This document shows, piece by piece, positions 9,601 to 17,799 of a DNA stretch of 64,000 nucleotides. Every line of letters begins with the position of its first letter. The stretch's first letter is position 1. Source of the stretch: Planctomycetaceae bacterium (lineage in GTDB: Bacteria; Planctomycetota; Planctomycetia; Pirellulales; Pirellulaceae); assembly GCA_024642205.1 (NCBI GenBank), contig JAHEBQ010000007.1, positions 1 to 64,000 on the forward strand. Reading direction: 5' to 3'. The position numbers were made by a program, and so were the translations under genes. The notes beneath the pieces were generated by a model. That model was not told the DNA's origin. It ran no database searches and saw only the letters and a list, made by a program, of their open reading frames with translations.

Positions 9601-11308
9601 CCTTGAACGGATCGTACTGTTGGAGAAACTAGTTTCCCATTCGAATTCGCCGTGGCTGGAATATGCGGCGTTGACTGCATTGAAACCAGAGGATGTCAGT
9701 TTGCTTTGGGCTGAACTTGACCGTGCAAGTGCGTCCGCTCCATTGACGTTGTACCGATCTCTGGTCGTGCTGGCCGCGGCCCGGCCAGACGCCAGTGCGA
9801 AACTGGTCAATCGAATCCTGGCAACCGACTCGGCGGCTACATCGGTGCAGCGGTGGTTGCTGTTGTCAGAATGGCTGCGGACATCGTCATTGGAATCAAG
9901 AGCTGCAACATCGAAACTGAAAGGCCGGCTGGCAGGACAGGCGGACATCGCGATGGAGGTGTTGGTGGACAATTCAACGGAAGATGAGACCAGGATTGCT
10001 GCCCTTGAGTACATCACCGAGCTGGCACGTCCTACCGCCGAACCGTTCTGTCGAAAACTGGACAGCAGTGAACAGGACTCAGTCCTGGAGTTACTCGGGA
10101 TTCAATACTCGCCACGTGTGCAATCGGCCGCGCTGGTGGCGTTGGCCGCGTTAACAATGGATGATCATCGACCGCTGTTTTTGAACCGGTGGGATACCGC
10201 GTCCCCCCGGTTGAGAGGCGAAATGATCGACCGGGTCCTGAAACAACCGAATTGGATTCGCCACCTGTTAGAATTGATCCTGAGCCATCAGATTTCACCC
10301 GGAGAGTTGAACGCAACCCACCGCGAAAAATTAAGTGCGCAATCCAATCCGGAACTCGTCAAGCTCGCAAAGCAGGCGTTTGCTTCGATGGGTGCGAGTT
10401 CGCGGACCGACGTACTGGAACAATGGAAATCGACGTTGCAACTCACTGGTTCCTATGACTCGGGCCGCACTGTTTTTGCCCAGCATTGCGCCGCTTGTCA
10501 TCGGCTCGACGGGGTTGGGCATGAAATCGGTCCGGATTTGGCGGCGGTAACCAATCGGACTCCGGAATCAATGTTCGTGGCAATCCTCGATCCCAATCGC
10601 GATGTTGATTCTCGCTACTTGACATTCATGGCGATTACCAGGGAGGGCCAGGTCATATCGGGTTTGTTGACGGAAGAAACAGCGGTCAGCGTGACACTCA
10701 AGGAACGGGAAGAAAAAACGAATGTTCTTCTTCGAAGTGACCTGGAAACGTTACGGTCCGGAAGCCAGTCGGCGATGCCGGAAGGTATCGAAAAAGACCT
10801 GTCGAAACAGAACCTGGCGGACCTCATCGCCTACCTGGTTCCGCCCCGTATCCCGCCGAAAACGTTTGTCGGCAACCAGCCGCGGTCGGTGACGGCCGAC
10901 CGGGATGGGCGATTCGAACTGCAGGCGAATGAAGCCGAGATTTTCGGAACCGATATCATATTTGAATCGAATTCACCCTTCAAGAATATTGGTTATTGGC
11001 ATGGTGCCCAGGATCGAGTCGCGTGGAATTTTGACTGTAACAATCCAGGTCGATTCGACGTAGTCCTTGATTACGCGTGTGATCCCAATTCCGCCGGCAA
11101 CCGGTTTTTGATTCGCGTCGGCCAATTTCGGCTTACGGGAGAGGTTGAATCGACGGGGGGTTGGTCCGAGTATCGACAGATCAAGATTGGATCGGTTGAC
11201 CTTTCTCTCGGTCTCAACCGATTGGAGGTGGGGTTCGGTAGTCCAAGTACGTCGTCTGCGCTTTTCGACTTGAAACGCCTGATTGTCTCGCCAGCCAAAA
11301 ACCCGTGA
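6638..11308 (+). CDS. secreted multidomain protein: ceramidase-like domain, PVC-type beta-propeller, HEAT-like repeats, c-type heme domain
   Basis: A 1556-residue exported protein. The ATG at 6638 has GGAG upstream and begins a signal peptide ending near PLDAQ. Residues about 30-450 match the neutral/alkaline ceramidase-like family: FNVGVASIDITP at the start, THTHCAP (His126, His128) for zinc, and YACH followed by SGDWAGYAQ. Residues about 480-850 form the PVC-type membrane-bound dehydrogenase propeller (LWVAEMPDYSRG, DRDGDGVAEIRK). A helical HEAT-like stretch follows to about 1250. Then comes a heme motif CAACH (Cys1284-His1288) with GIGPDL-like context (HEIGPDLAAVTNRTP), as in the planctomycete heme-binding domain. 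The last 150 residues are a beta-rich, perhaps carbohydrate-binding domain. Substrate unknown: it may hydrolyse an amide and pass electrons, but this is inferred. Confidence 0.88.
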   Translation: MLRKPVLGRLVCVFLSLLTGAPCPLDAQEPKDASPAAFNVGVASIDITPFYPVRLNGFGSRREESEGTSQKLWAKALAISHGDRPPFVLLAIDSLGVREPMVDMVAAALQSKYQIPRQQVALTFTHTHCAPKVDGASDTIFSTPIPLTHQLHIDRYGKELTKLLIEVASEAVKNRQPATLEWQSGRIPFAVNRRTPGGPVDHELPVLMVRDASGKPFAIYTSYACHCVTLSFNRFSGDWAGYAQESIEELFPGSIAMVSIGCGSDSNPESGVTGDRTDVAAAYGRQIGEEVKRIFQNRGKQIGGPLTAQRDSILIGLDELPSREELEALSQQGGPAGYNASWQLARLDRGESLTSELNYPVQSFTFGEDLQMVFLAGEVCVDYSQRLKRELNRDRLWINGYSNDFCAYIPSERLLREGGYGGGGEIPYFALPSPLKPGLEQQIIDAVKQQTPAVFHLPEGTQGVPPKSPEEALSLMEVHNDLQIELVAAEPLISDPVAIDFGSDGRLWVAEMPDYSRGVSESFEHHGRIRFLTDTNDDGQFDTSKLFLTGLRFPTDVKVWRDGILVCDAPEVLFAADRDGDGVAEIRKVILSGFATHNPHARVNSLRFGWDGWVYGSGGLFGGQISSSTCINVDTANRDFRFNPDTGIIESASGQTQQGRTRDDFGNWFGCTNGALLLHYPLDERYAVRAPQFVPPTTIISVPSASHGQRLFPPTNLVTFKLTGAPGRPTSACGAEIYRDQQLGESYFGDAFVCEPVNQLVHRLELDRDARGHLVGNRAGNETNSEFLRSTDQWFRPVQCRTGTDGALYIVDMYRYVIEHPQWIPEETRSELNLLAGQDKGRIYRITRRGHPKPSRPRIAQVPSPRLVELMNSTNGPLRDLVQQELRWRQADGDEIDSGLMQVARDAKWPAAKLQALATLASRGRLPEGVFIAALQSSQPEVRRALVQLSEGLLPGSQTLREAISQLALDSTPEVEVQLAFTSAGFPDLERIVLLEKLVSHSNSPWLEYAALTALKPEDVSLLWAELDRASASAPLTLYRSLVVLAAARPDASAKLVNRILATDSAATSVQRWLLLSEWLRTSSLESRAATSKLKGRLAGQADIAMEVLVDNSTEDETRIAALEYITELARPTAEPFCRKLDSSEQDSVLELLGIQYSPRVQSAALVALAALTMDDHRPLFLNRWDTASPRLRGEMIDRVLKQPNWIRHLLELILSHQISPGELNATHREKLSAQSNPELVKLAKQAFASMGASSRTDVLEQWKSTLQLTGSYDSGRTVFAQHCAACHRLDGVGHEIGPDLAAVTNRTPESMFVAILDPNRDVDSRYLTFMAITREGQVISGLLTEETAVSVTLKEREEKTNVLLRSDLETLRSGSQSAMPEGIEKDLSKQNLADLIAYLVPPRIPPKTFVGNQPRSVTADRDGRFELQANEAEIFGTDIIFESNSPFKNIGYWHGAQDRVAWNFDCNNPGRFDVVLDYACDPNSAGNRFLIRVGQFRLTGEVESTGGWSEYRQIKIGSVDLSLGLNRLEVGFGSPSTSSALFDLKRLIVSPAKNP

Positions 11309-12423
11309 TCCAAACCAACTCAATAGGTCGGACCAAGCCCTTCGAAATTGCTGTTTGCTGTGAAGGGAGCGCTTGCAGGTCGCCCTGATTCATTAATGCC
11401 GCATGAAACCGGTCAACCAGATCGACGTGTCCGGGTCGAATGGTTCACGCCCTGCCTCAGGTGACTGATTTTGAAGTCACTATTCCAATTACGGCTTGGA
11501 AGAAATCAGTAAATCAATCGGGGCCATTCATTCTCAGGCTCGTCAATTGAGGCAGTCATTGGACTGGTTGACTGGTGTCACTCTGGAAAAGCCTCAGCTT
11601 GAAAGCTAATCAGTTTGAAACAATGCCTCTTCTTCAATGACAAAATGAAGCCCGAGAGATGGAGCGTAGATTCCCTTGACTCGCGCCTGGGGGAAATCAA
11701 CGCGGTCCAGTTTCTTGGCAGATGTCAGGAGCTCGCAGAACTCTGCTCGATTAATAAATCGCACATCATCCTGGGTTCTCAATTCGTCTCGCTTGGAATG
11801 GGTGCTATCGACGTCTTGAGTCGCTCGTAATTGCATTTCTTCGTTCCCGTGACACGACTGTCTGTCAAACGCAAACCGTTCGACATTTCCCGTTTTGATT
11901 TCCTGATGCAGTATTAGACAAGACAACGAGCCAGGATCAACCGGATCGCAGCCAAAATGCGTCCAACCGGTTGGAGAAAGTTTTCTGAAGCCGGTTTTTC
12001 CGGCAAAATCGGAATCTCATTCCCGGACTTTATTTGTGGAAAAAATGTGCATGTTTTCGCGAAGTCCGGCCAGGCGGTTTGCTGTTTTTTCAAAATACTC
12101 GATTTTTGACGGTTGTTTTTGGTGTGCTTCGTCCAAGAGCCCGATTCGCTGCTGGGAACGCCTGGTCTTTTCCGCAGCGCCCGTGCTCGCGGTCTTTGCG
12201 GAAAAAATTGACGCAATCCCAAAACGTAACAACGCCCTGCTGACATAAGACGTCAAGATAACTCTCCGGTCCGGCTCGATCAGGTGAATTGTCGAAACGG
12301 ATCAAGAACCGAATCGAAACCTTGATGCGTAATTGAATTCAATGGATTGAATTGCATTGAGATTTTGAGTCCACTGTTCGATGCCAGAGCATCCATGCCG
12401 CGTTTCCCTTCAGGGCTTCCTAG
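11309..12423. other. gene-poor stretch, about 1.1 kb
   Basis: Contains one weak minus-strand candidate (11606-11836, listed separately). A 6-base hairpin, GTGACT (11461-11466) with AGTCAC (11475-11480), lies 150 bases after the PVC gene but has no T tract. Several overlapping frames at 11914-12305 on both strands are Lys/Arg/Phe-rich and not convincing. Confidence 0.4.
11606..11836 (-). CDS. possible small hypothetical protein, 76 aa
   Basis: Not recognised. The open frame extends upstream to a TTG at 11926, but the first ATG is at 11836, with a purine-rich GAACGAAGAA before it. The C-terminal half (DDVRFINRAEFCELL and then GIYAPSLGLHFVIEEE) reads like a folded alpha/beta protein rather than random sequence, which is the main reason to list it. 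No signal peptide or motifs. It is isolated. Confidence 0.35.
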   Translation of the reverse strand: MQLRATQDVDSTHSKRDELRTQDDVRFINRAEFCELLTSAKKLDRVDFPQARVKGIYAPSLGLHFVIEEEALFQTD

Positions 12424-14775
12424 ATGTGCAGACTGAAATGCCGATCGACAATGTTTGTTTGGATCGCTTCGCTGGCTTTTATGCCGACGGCGGTATTTTC
12501 CGTCAACGATGAATTCCCCGGGACAAAACCCCTGACTTGGGAAGGTCCGATCTGGAAACGGATGATCAGTGGAGTCGATCAGTTTTTGCTGGAGCAGATC
12601 GAATTGTCGATCGAGGGTCGAACCAGATTCTGGAATCGTGATTTCACTTCGCAGTCGCGTTACGAAACCTCAACCGAACCGAACCGGCAGCGATTGAAGG
12701 AAATCATCGGTGTTACCGATTCCCGCACCAGGTTTGAAGACCTGGAGCTTATCGCAACTGTATCTCGTTCAGCCCGTGTCGCGAGCAGCCCAACTATCGA
12801 AGTCTACGCCGTTCGCTGGCCGGTGTTTGGAAACGTCGAGGGTGAAGGTCTGTTGCTGGTGCCAGCCAGAAATCGACTGCCGGTTGCCAACGTGATCGCG
12901 ATTCCCGATGCGGATCAGACGCCGGAATCGATTTGCGGACTGGTGGATGACATTGATCCAGCAAGTCAGTTTGCGAGACGACTGGCGGAAGAAGGTTGTC
13001 GTGTGCTGGTCCCGACGTTGATCGATCGCGAGCTGAAAAAGCGTGCCGGCAGGAGTAATTTGACGTCTCGCGAGTTCCTTCATCGAAGCGCATTTGAACT
13101 TGGCCGGCACATCGCAGGTTACGAAGTTCAAAAAGTCCGCGCCGGTGTTGATTGGCTGACCGGGGAAACTGGTGATGGAGAGACCGGAATCGGAGTGATC
13201 GGTTGGGGAGAAGGAGGAATGATCGCGTTGTACGCTGCAGCGATTGACAAACGAATCGACTGCGTGTGCGTGAGTGGATATTTCGACTCGCGTCAAACGA
13301 TCTGGGAACAGCCAATTGACCGGAATGTTTTTGGTTTGCTGGAACAATTTGGCGACGCAGAGGTTGCCAGTTTGATTGCACCGCGTAAGCTCATCATCGA
13401 AGCGGCAAAGGGGCCCGAATTGACGCTTCCCAGCGACGGGGGCGCGCCCGCGACACTCGAAAGCCCTGTCCTTCAAACGGTTCGCACCGAAGTTGAACGT
13501 ACCCGGCAACTTACTGGAAAACTGCATGATTTCATCAGCTTGATCGAAACGGCAAAAGTCACTGGCAGCTACGGAAGTCCGGCAGCCCTCGCTTCGTTTT
13601 TGAAATCGCTGGACGTCGAACCCGGAAAAGATCTTGAATCGGGCGAGGATGACGATTTACAGACGCTGCGCCAGGGACTCATTTGGAGTATTGATCCTGC
13701 GGTGCGGCAACGTCGTCAACAACAGCAGATCGATGATCACAATCAGTGGTTACTTTCCGAGAGTGCCAGCATTCGGAGGGATTTTATCAACATTGGTCCG
13801 GTCGGTGGTGACCACGCGTCCAACCGGGTTGATACCTCGTCAACTGACCACTACGAAACATCGATTCGATCCTTTCGCAAAAAGTTTCGGGACGATGTGA
13901 TCGGCCATTTCGATTTGCCGCTTCTGGCAATGAATCCACGTACACGGGTTGCCTATGAACGCCCGACCTGGACTGGTTACGAGGTGGTGCTCGACGTGTT
14001 TCCGAACGTCATCGCTTACGGCGTGTTGTGTGTGCCCAGGGATCTGAAGGAAGGTGAGCGTCGGCCGGTCGTTGTCTGTCAACACGGACTCGAAGGGACT
14101 CCCCAGGACACAATCGAGGGCGACCACTGGGCGTACCATGATTTTGCGGCGAAGCTAGCCGAGCGGGGCTTCATTACGTTCGCACCGCAAAACCTTTACA
14201 TCGGTAACGATCGTTTTCGGACGCTGCAGCGAAAGGCCTACCCGCTCAAGAAAACACTGTTTTCCGTCATGACGGCTCAGCATCAGCAGATCGTCAACTG
14301 GTTGAATACATTGCCCATGGTCGATAGCGATCGAATTGCATTTTATGGGCTCTCCTACGGCGGCAAAAGCGCGATGCGAATTCCTGCGATCGTGACGGAC
14401 TATTGCCTTTCGATTTGCAGCGCAGATTTCAATGAGTGGGTTTGGAAAAACGCGTCAACCCGTTCTCCCTACAGTTACGTATGGACGAATGAATACGAGA
14501 TATTCGAATTCAACCTGGGCAGTACATTCAATTACGCCGAGATGGCGGCGTTGATTGCTCCGCGTCCGTTTATGGTCGAGCGGGGACACCATGATGGCGT
14601 CGCACCGGACGAAACGGTGGGCTACGAATTTGCGAAAGTCCGGCATCTCTACGCCTCGCGGTTAAAAATCCCTGACCGCTGCGCGATCGAGTGGTTCGAA
14701 GGCCCTCATACCATAAACGGTCAAGGAACGTTTGATTTCCTGCACCATCACCTCGATTGGCCGATTCGAAAATGA
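12424..14775 (+). CDS. secreted double alpha/beta hydrolase (dienelactone hydrolase/acetyl-xylan-esterase-like), N-terminal half inactive
   Basis: A 783-residue exported protein. An ATG at 12451 would also give a signal peptide. Two alpha/beta hydrolase units are visible. In the first (about residues 130-400), the nucleophile elbow reads GWGEGG, with Gly where Ser should be, so it is probably not catalytic. In the second (about 480-783), GLSYGG carries the Ser nucleophile, HHDGVAPDE the likely acid, and FEGPHTING the His. It resembles large planctomycete esterases near acetyl-xylan esterase and glucuronoyl esterase families, suggesting action on plant or algal polysaccharide esters. That substrate is inference. 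Both neighbouring spacers are long, so it is probably transcribed alone. Confidence 0.85.
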   Translation: MCRLKCRSTMFVWIASLAFMPTAVFSVNDEFPGTKPLTWEGPIWKRMISGVDQFLLEQIELSIEGRTRFWNRDFTSQSRYETSTEPNRQRLKEIIGVTDSRTRFEDLELIATVSRSARVASSPTIEVYAVRWPVFGNVEGEGLLLVPARNRLPVANVIAIPDADQTPESICGLVDDIDPASQFARRLAEEGCRVLVPTLIDRELKKRAGRSNLTSREFLHRSAFELGRHIAGYEVQKVRAGVDWLTGETGDGETGIGVIGWGEGGMIALYAAAIDKRIDCVCVSGYFDSRQTIWEQPIDRNVFGLLEQFGDAEVASLIAPRKLIIEAAKGPELTLPSDGGAPATLESPVLQTVRTEVERTRQLTGKLHDFISLIETAKVTGSYGSPAALASFLKSLDVEPGKDLESGEDDDLQTLRQGLIWSIDPAVRQRRQQQQIDDHNQWLLSESASIRRDFINIGPVGGDHASNRVDTSSTDHYETSIRSFRKKFRDDVIGHFDLPLLAMNPRTRVAYERPTWTGYEVVLDVFPNVIAYGVLCVPRDLKEGERRPVVVCQHGLEGTPQDTIEGDHWAYHDFAAKLAERGFITFAPQNLYIGNDRFRTLQRKAYPLKKTLFSVMTAQHQQIVNWLNTLPMVDSDRIAFYGLSYGGKSAMRIPAIVTDYCLSICSADFNEWVWKNASTRSPYSYVWTNEYEIFEFNLGSTFNYAEMAALIAPRPFMVERGHHDGVAPDETVGYEFAKVRHLYASRLKIPDRCAIEWFEGPHTINGQGTFDFLHHHLDWPIRK

Positions 14776-15232
14776 GTTTCGCCTTGGCGGACGATTCTGG
14801 CTAATCTGCGGTTTGAAATCGAATTGTTCGGGACAACAACGGCAATCCGGGCCGATCAAACCGACTCTCCAACCGCATTCGCGAAGCGACTTGGAAATCA
14901 AGACTCGATGTCACGGCGTCGTTTTTATTTCAGGCAGCCGAATCGAAGCCTGGGCTGGACTCAATAAATATTCTGTCGTCGCTTTTGTGTCGAAACACTC
15001 AGTGCTTCGGTCTTGCATGGCGGGCGGTTTGGCAACCAGGCGCGCTTAATCGCACACTGTTGACTTCGATTATTTCCCAGGCTTGCCGATGGATTGAACG
15101 TGATCGCAATACCCGTCTTCAGGCACAGAGATTGCATGAGAATCCGTCAGCCAAGATTCAATGCTGATGTTTCCACGATCACAGTGGCGTCTAACCTGAA
15201 TTGGCAGGTATACCTTGATTGGGAGAATATTC
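14776..15232. other. spacer upstream of hsp20
   Basis: About 460 bases. No gene recognised. A CIRCE-type operator (TTAGCACTC inverted repeat) was looked for and not found. It probably holds the promoter for the hsp20-dnaJ pair. Confidence 0.4.
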
Positions 15233-15715
15233 ATGAGTTTCGATTCCTGGGATCCTTTCCAACGGCTGGAGGAGTTTCGGCGGGACTCGAGTCGAATGTT
15301 GGACGAGCTATTGGGCCATTTGCCGGATCCAGCGGCCCGACACGAGTCGATTTCATTCCTGCCGGAAGTCGACCTTGTGGAATCGTCAAACGAGTTTCGG
15401 TTTTACCTGTCAATTCCCGGAATGGTAGAAGACGATATTGTGATCGAAGTCGATGGTCGTAGACTGACCATTCGCGGTGAACGGAGGCCACCCTATGACG
15501 TGGACAATCGCGTCGCGCAGCTGAAGGAATGGAGGTACGGAGTGTTTGTGCGGCATTTCGAGCTGACCTGTCCGGTCGCCGTCGATAGCGTGAATGCCGC
15601 CTACGACGCGGGTGTATTGACGATCGTGGTCCAGAAGAGCACGTGCGAATCCAATGACATGACTCTGGATTCGGAAAACGTGCCCAATCCTTTGCACGAC
15701 GACAAGGGGCAATGA
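15233..15715 (+). CDS. Hsp20/alpha-crystallin family small heat shock protein
   Basis: A 160-residue ATP-independent holdase. The ATG at 15233 is preferred to the in-frame TTG at 15215 because GGGAG lies 8 bases upstream. The alpha-crystallin domain spans about residues 43-138: it begins with PEVDLVESSNEF, contains the GRRLTIRGER turn and ends with the family motif DAGVLTIVV, the equivalent of the GVLxxxxxK signature. The N-terminal arm (WDPFQRLEEF) is typical of bacterial HspA-type proteins. The stop overlaps the next start (dnaJ) by one base pair of codons, so the two are translationally coupled. The C-terminal tail lacks an obvious IxI motif. Confidence 0.93.
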   Translation: MSFDSWDPFQRLEEFRRDSSRMLDELLGHLPDPAARHESISFLPEVDLVESSNEFRFYLSIPGMVEDDIVIEVDGRRLTIRGERRPPYDVDNRVAQLKEWRYGVFVRHFELTCPVAVDSVNAAYDAGVLTIVVQKSTCESNDMTLDSENVPNPLHDDKGQ

Positions 15716-16779
15716 TGACTTCGACAGTCCCCATGAATGAGAGTCTCTACGATATTCTTGGCGTCGGCAAAGACGCAACTGAAAAAGAAATTCAGCGAGC
15801 ATTTCGCAAACTCGCGTTGAAGTTCCATCCTGATCGCAACAAGGAAGATCCCTCAGCATCCGAAAAGTTCAAGAAGGTTTCTGAAGCGTATGATATCCTC
15901 AAGGATCCGGAAAAAAGAAAGGCGTACGATGCTGGTGGAATGAGCGGAGTCTACGGTACCGGCTACGAAGGATTCGCGGATTCCGAAGCGGCTTATGCAC
16001 AATTTGGTGATCTGTTTGCTGACTTGTTCGGCAATCGTCCTCGCACGCGTCGCGCAGGTCCGGTGGCCGGACAGGATCTGCGTTTTGTCCTGACCGTCGA
16101 TTTCCGGTCCTCCGCGATTGGCGGAAAATCGTCATTCGAAGCTCCAATCCCGAGTGTCTGTGGAGATTGTCGCGGGAGCGGAGCCCTGGGTGGCGGTCCG
16201 TCTCAGGTTTGCGAGGTTTGCGGGGGCAGTGGCCAGATCGCGAGGCAATCTGCGGAACGAGGCGGTTATTTTACGGTTGCATCGCCCTGCTCTGCCTGTC
16301 GCGGGACGGGCTTCAAGGGCGAGTCCTGCCGCAAATGCAATGGTCAAGGACGGATTGAAACAACGCGAACGATCACTGTCACGATTCCGGCTGGAATTGA
16401 GTCGGGTCAAGTGTTGCGGTTACGCGGCCAGGGGCAGGCAGGATTGCGAGGTGGTGTCCAGGGCGACCTGTTGATTGAAATCAAGGTAGCCAAAGATCCC
16501 GTGTTCCAACGCGATGGCCGCAACATTCGCAGCAACATCCATGTCCCCCTGGTGACTGCGTTACTGGGGGGAAAAATCGAAGTCGAAACGGTTCGCGGCA
16601 GCGTCACAATGACAGTACCGGCGGGCACCTCGTCCGATCAGGTTCTGAGAATCCGCGGCCAAGGTATCCAAGCCAAAAGTACCCAAGGTGACCACTTGGT
16701 CCGCATTGTCGTCGATGTTCCCAAAAAGGCGTTTACCGACGAAGAGCAACGACAGTTAAGAAATCAACTTGGAAGCTAA
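15712..16779 (+). CDS. dnaJ: DnaJ-type co-chaperone (zinc-finger class)
   Basis: Stimulates DnaK ATPase and delivers unfolded clients. The J domain covers residues 10-75 with His-Pro-Asp at 39-41. The zinc region has four CxxCxGxG repeats: CGDCRGSG, CEVCGGSG, CSACRGTG and CRKCNGQG. Two C-terminal substrate-binding beta domains follow (VTIPAGIESGQVLRLRGQG and LVTALLGGKIEV). The Gly/Phe-rich linker of canonical DnaJ is short and poor in Gly here (about residues 78-105). At 355 aa it is slightly shorter than E. coli DnaJ. The ATG at 15712 overlaps the hsp20 stop (ATGATGA); the next codon is also ATG. No dnaK or grpE is seen nearby, so this is probably a secondary DnaJ paralogue tied to Hsp20. 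Confidence 0.9.
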   Translation: MMTSTVPMNESLYDILGVGKDATEKEIQRAFRKLALKFHPDRNKEDPSASEKFKKVSEAYDILKDPEKRKAYDAGGMSGVYGTGYEGFADSEAAYAQFGDLFADLFGNRPRTRRAGPVAGQDLRFVLTVDFRSSAIGGKSSFEAPIPSVCGDCRGSGALGGGPSQVCEVCGGSGQIARQSAERGGYFTVASPCSACRGTGFKGESCRKCNGQGRIETTRTITVTIPAGIESGQVLRLRGQGQAGLRGGVQGDLLIEIKVAKDPVFQRDGRNIRSNIHVPLVTALLGGKIEVETVRGSVTMTVPAGTSSDQVLRIRGQGIQAKSTQGDHLVRIVVDVPKKAFTDEEQRQLRNQLGS

Positions 16780-16798
16780 CCCAAACTGAAAAAATACC

Positions 16799-17740
16799 AT
16801 GATGCAAAAATCAAAACTTAATGACCCGATTTTGATTGCCGCCTGGCCCGGCATGGGACATGTGGCGGTGACCGCCTGCTATTACTTGATTGCCAAACTA
16901 CAAATGGAGTTTCGCGCCGAATACCTGACCAGTGATTTATTTGACGCCGATCATGTCGTGGTCGACTCGGGCCTCGTTCAGCCGTTTCGATACCCGAAAA
17001 ACCAGTTTTTTGTCTGGCGAAACCCCGAGGAAGGCAGCGACCTGCTGGTGTTCATTGGCGAGGCACAGCCTCCACAAGGTCGATACAATTTCTGCTGCAA
17101 ACTGATTGACTATGTGCAGAGTGAAGGAGTGTCAAAGATTTATACGTTTGCTTCGATGGCGACGACGATTCAACTGGAGGACGACTCCCGCGTGATCGGG
17201 GCGGCCACTGACACCGGGATGTTGCAACAGCTTGTGGGGAAAGACGTCGGGTTGCTCAATAACGGCAGTATTTCGGGAATGAACGGAATTCTGCTCGGTG
17301 TTGCGACCGAGCGCAAAATCGCCGGTTGCTGTCTGCTCGGTGAGATGCCACATGTTTTCGCCAACGTTCCCTATCCCAAAGCCTCACTGGCTGTGCTCAA
17401 TGTGTTCCGCCAGATGACCGGCATAGAAATTGATGCGACCGAGTTAAAACTTGAGGTCGAAAAGATGCAGCAACATTTGACCGACGTGATGTCGCAGTTC
17501 CGTCGGCTTGAACAGGAAGGCAATGCCGATGTTCAAGATGTCGATGAAACGTTCTTGCCCGATCCAATGGAGAATGGAAAGCTCTCGGATGACGAGAAAA
17601 AACGAATCGAAAGCCTGTTTGAAGAAGCAACAAACGATCGTTCCGCTGCCTATGAACTCAAACGCGAGCTTGACCGACTGGATGCGTTCTCCGAATATGA
17701 GGACCGGTTCCTGGATCTGTTCAAAAACGACGATCAATAA
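16799..17740 (+). CDS. PAC2 family protein
   Basis: A 313-residue soluble protein of the PAC2 (proteasome-assembly chaperone 2-like) family. The start LIAAWPGMGHVA is the family signature; other matches are VFIGEAQPPQG, FASMATTIQ and the GxNGILLG stretch near residue 162. The last 100 residues are acidic and helical (LEVEKMQQHL, then DEKKRIESLFEEA), probably a coiled coil. Bacterial PAC2 proteins occur in actinobacteria and planctomycetes and their role is not settled; a link to proteasome-like or chaperone systems is only suggested by the family name. It lies 19 bases after dnaJ, so the three genes hsp20-dnaJ-PAC2 are probably one operon. Confidence 0.85.
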   Translation: MMQKSKLNDPILIAAWPGMGHVAVTACYYLIAKLQMEFRAEYLTSDLFDADHVVVDSGLVQPFRYPKNQFFVWRNPEEGSDLLVFIGEAQPPQGRYNFCCKLIDYVQSEGVSKIYTFASMATTIQLEDDSRVIGAATDTGMLQQLVGKDVGLLNNGSISGMNGILLGVATERKIAGCCLLGEMPHVFANVPYPKASLAVLNVFRQMTGIEIDATELKLEVEKMQQHLTDVMSQFRRLEQEGNADVQDVDETFLPDPMENGKLSDDEKKRIESLFEEATNDRSAAYELKRELDRLDAFSEYEDRFLDLFKNDDQ

Positions 17741-17763
17741 CGGGGACACGCGTTCGCAACAAA

Positions 17764-17787
17764 CTCGCCTGCCGTAACGGGGGCGAG
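17764..17787. terminator. hairpin between convergent genes
   Basis: CTCGCC (17764-17769) pairs with GGCGAG (17782-17787), with a further CCG/CGG inside. It lies exactly in the gap between the convergent PAC2 and DUF4010 genes. There is no clear T tract, so termination is inferred from placement. Confidence 0.35.
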
Positions 17788-17799
17788 GCACGGGGGAGA

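Noticed and set aside
14776-15232. CIRCE heat-shock operator before hsp20
   Set aside because: The TTAGCACTC-N9-GAGTGCTAA pattern is not present.
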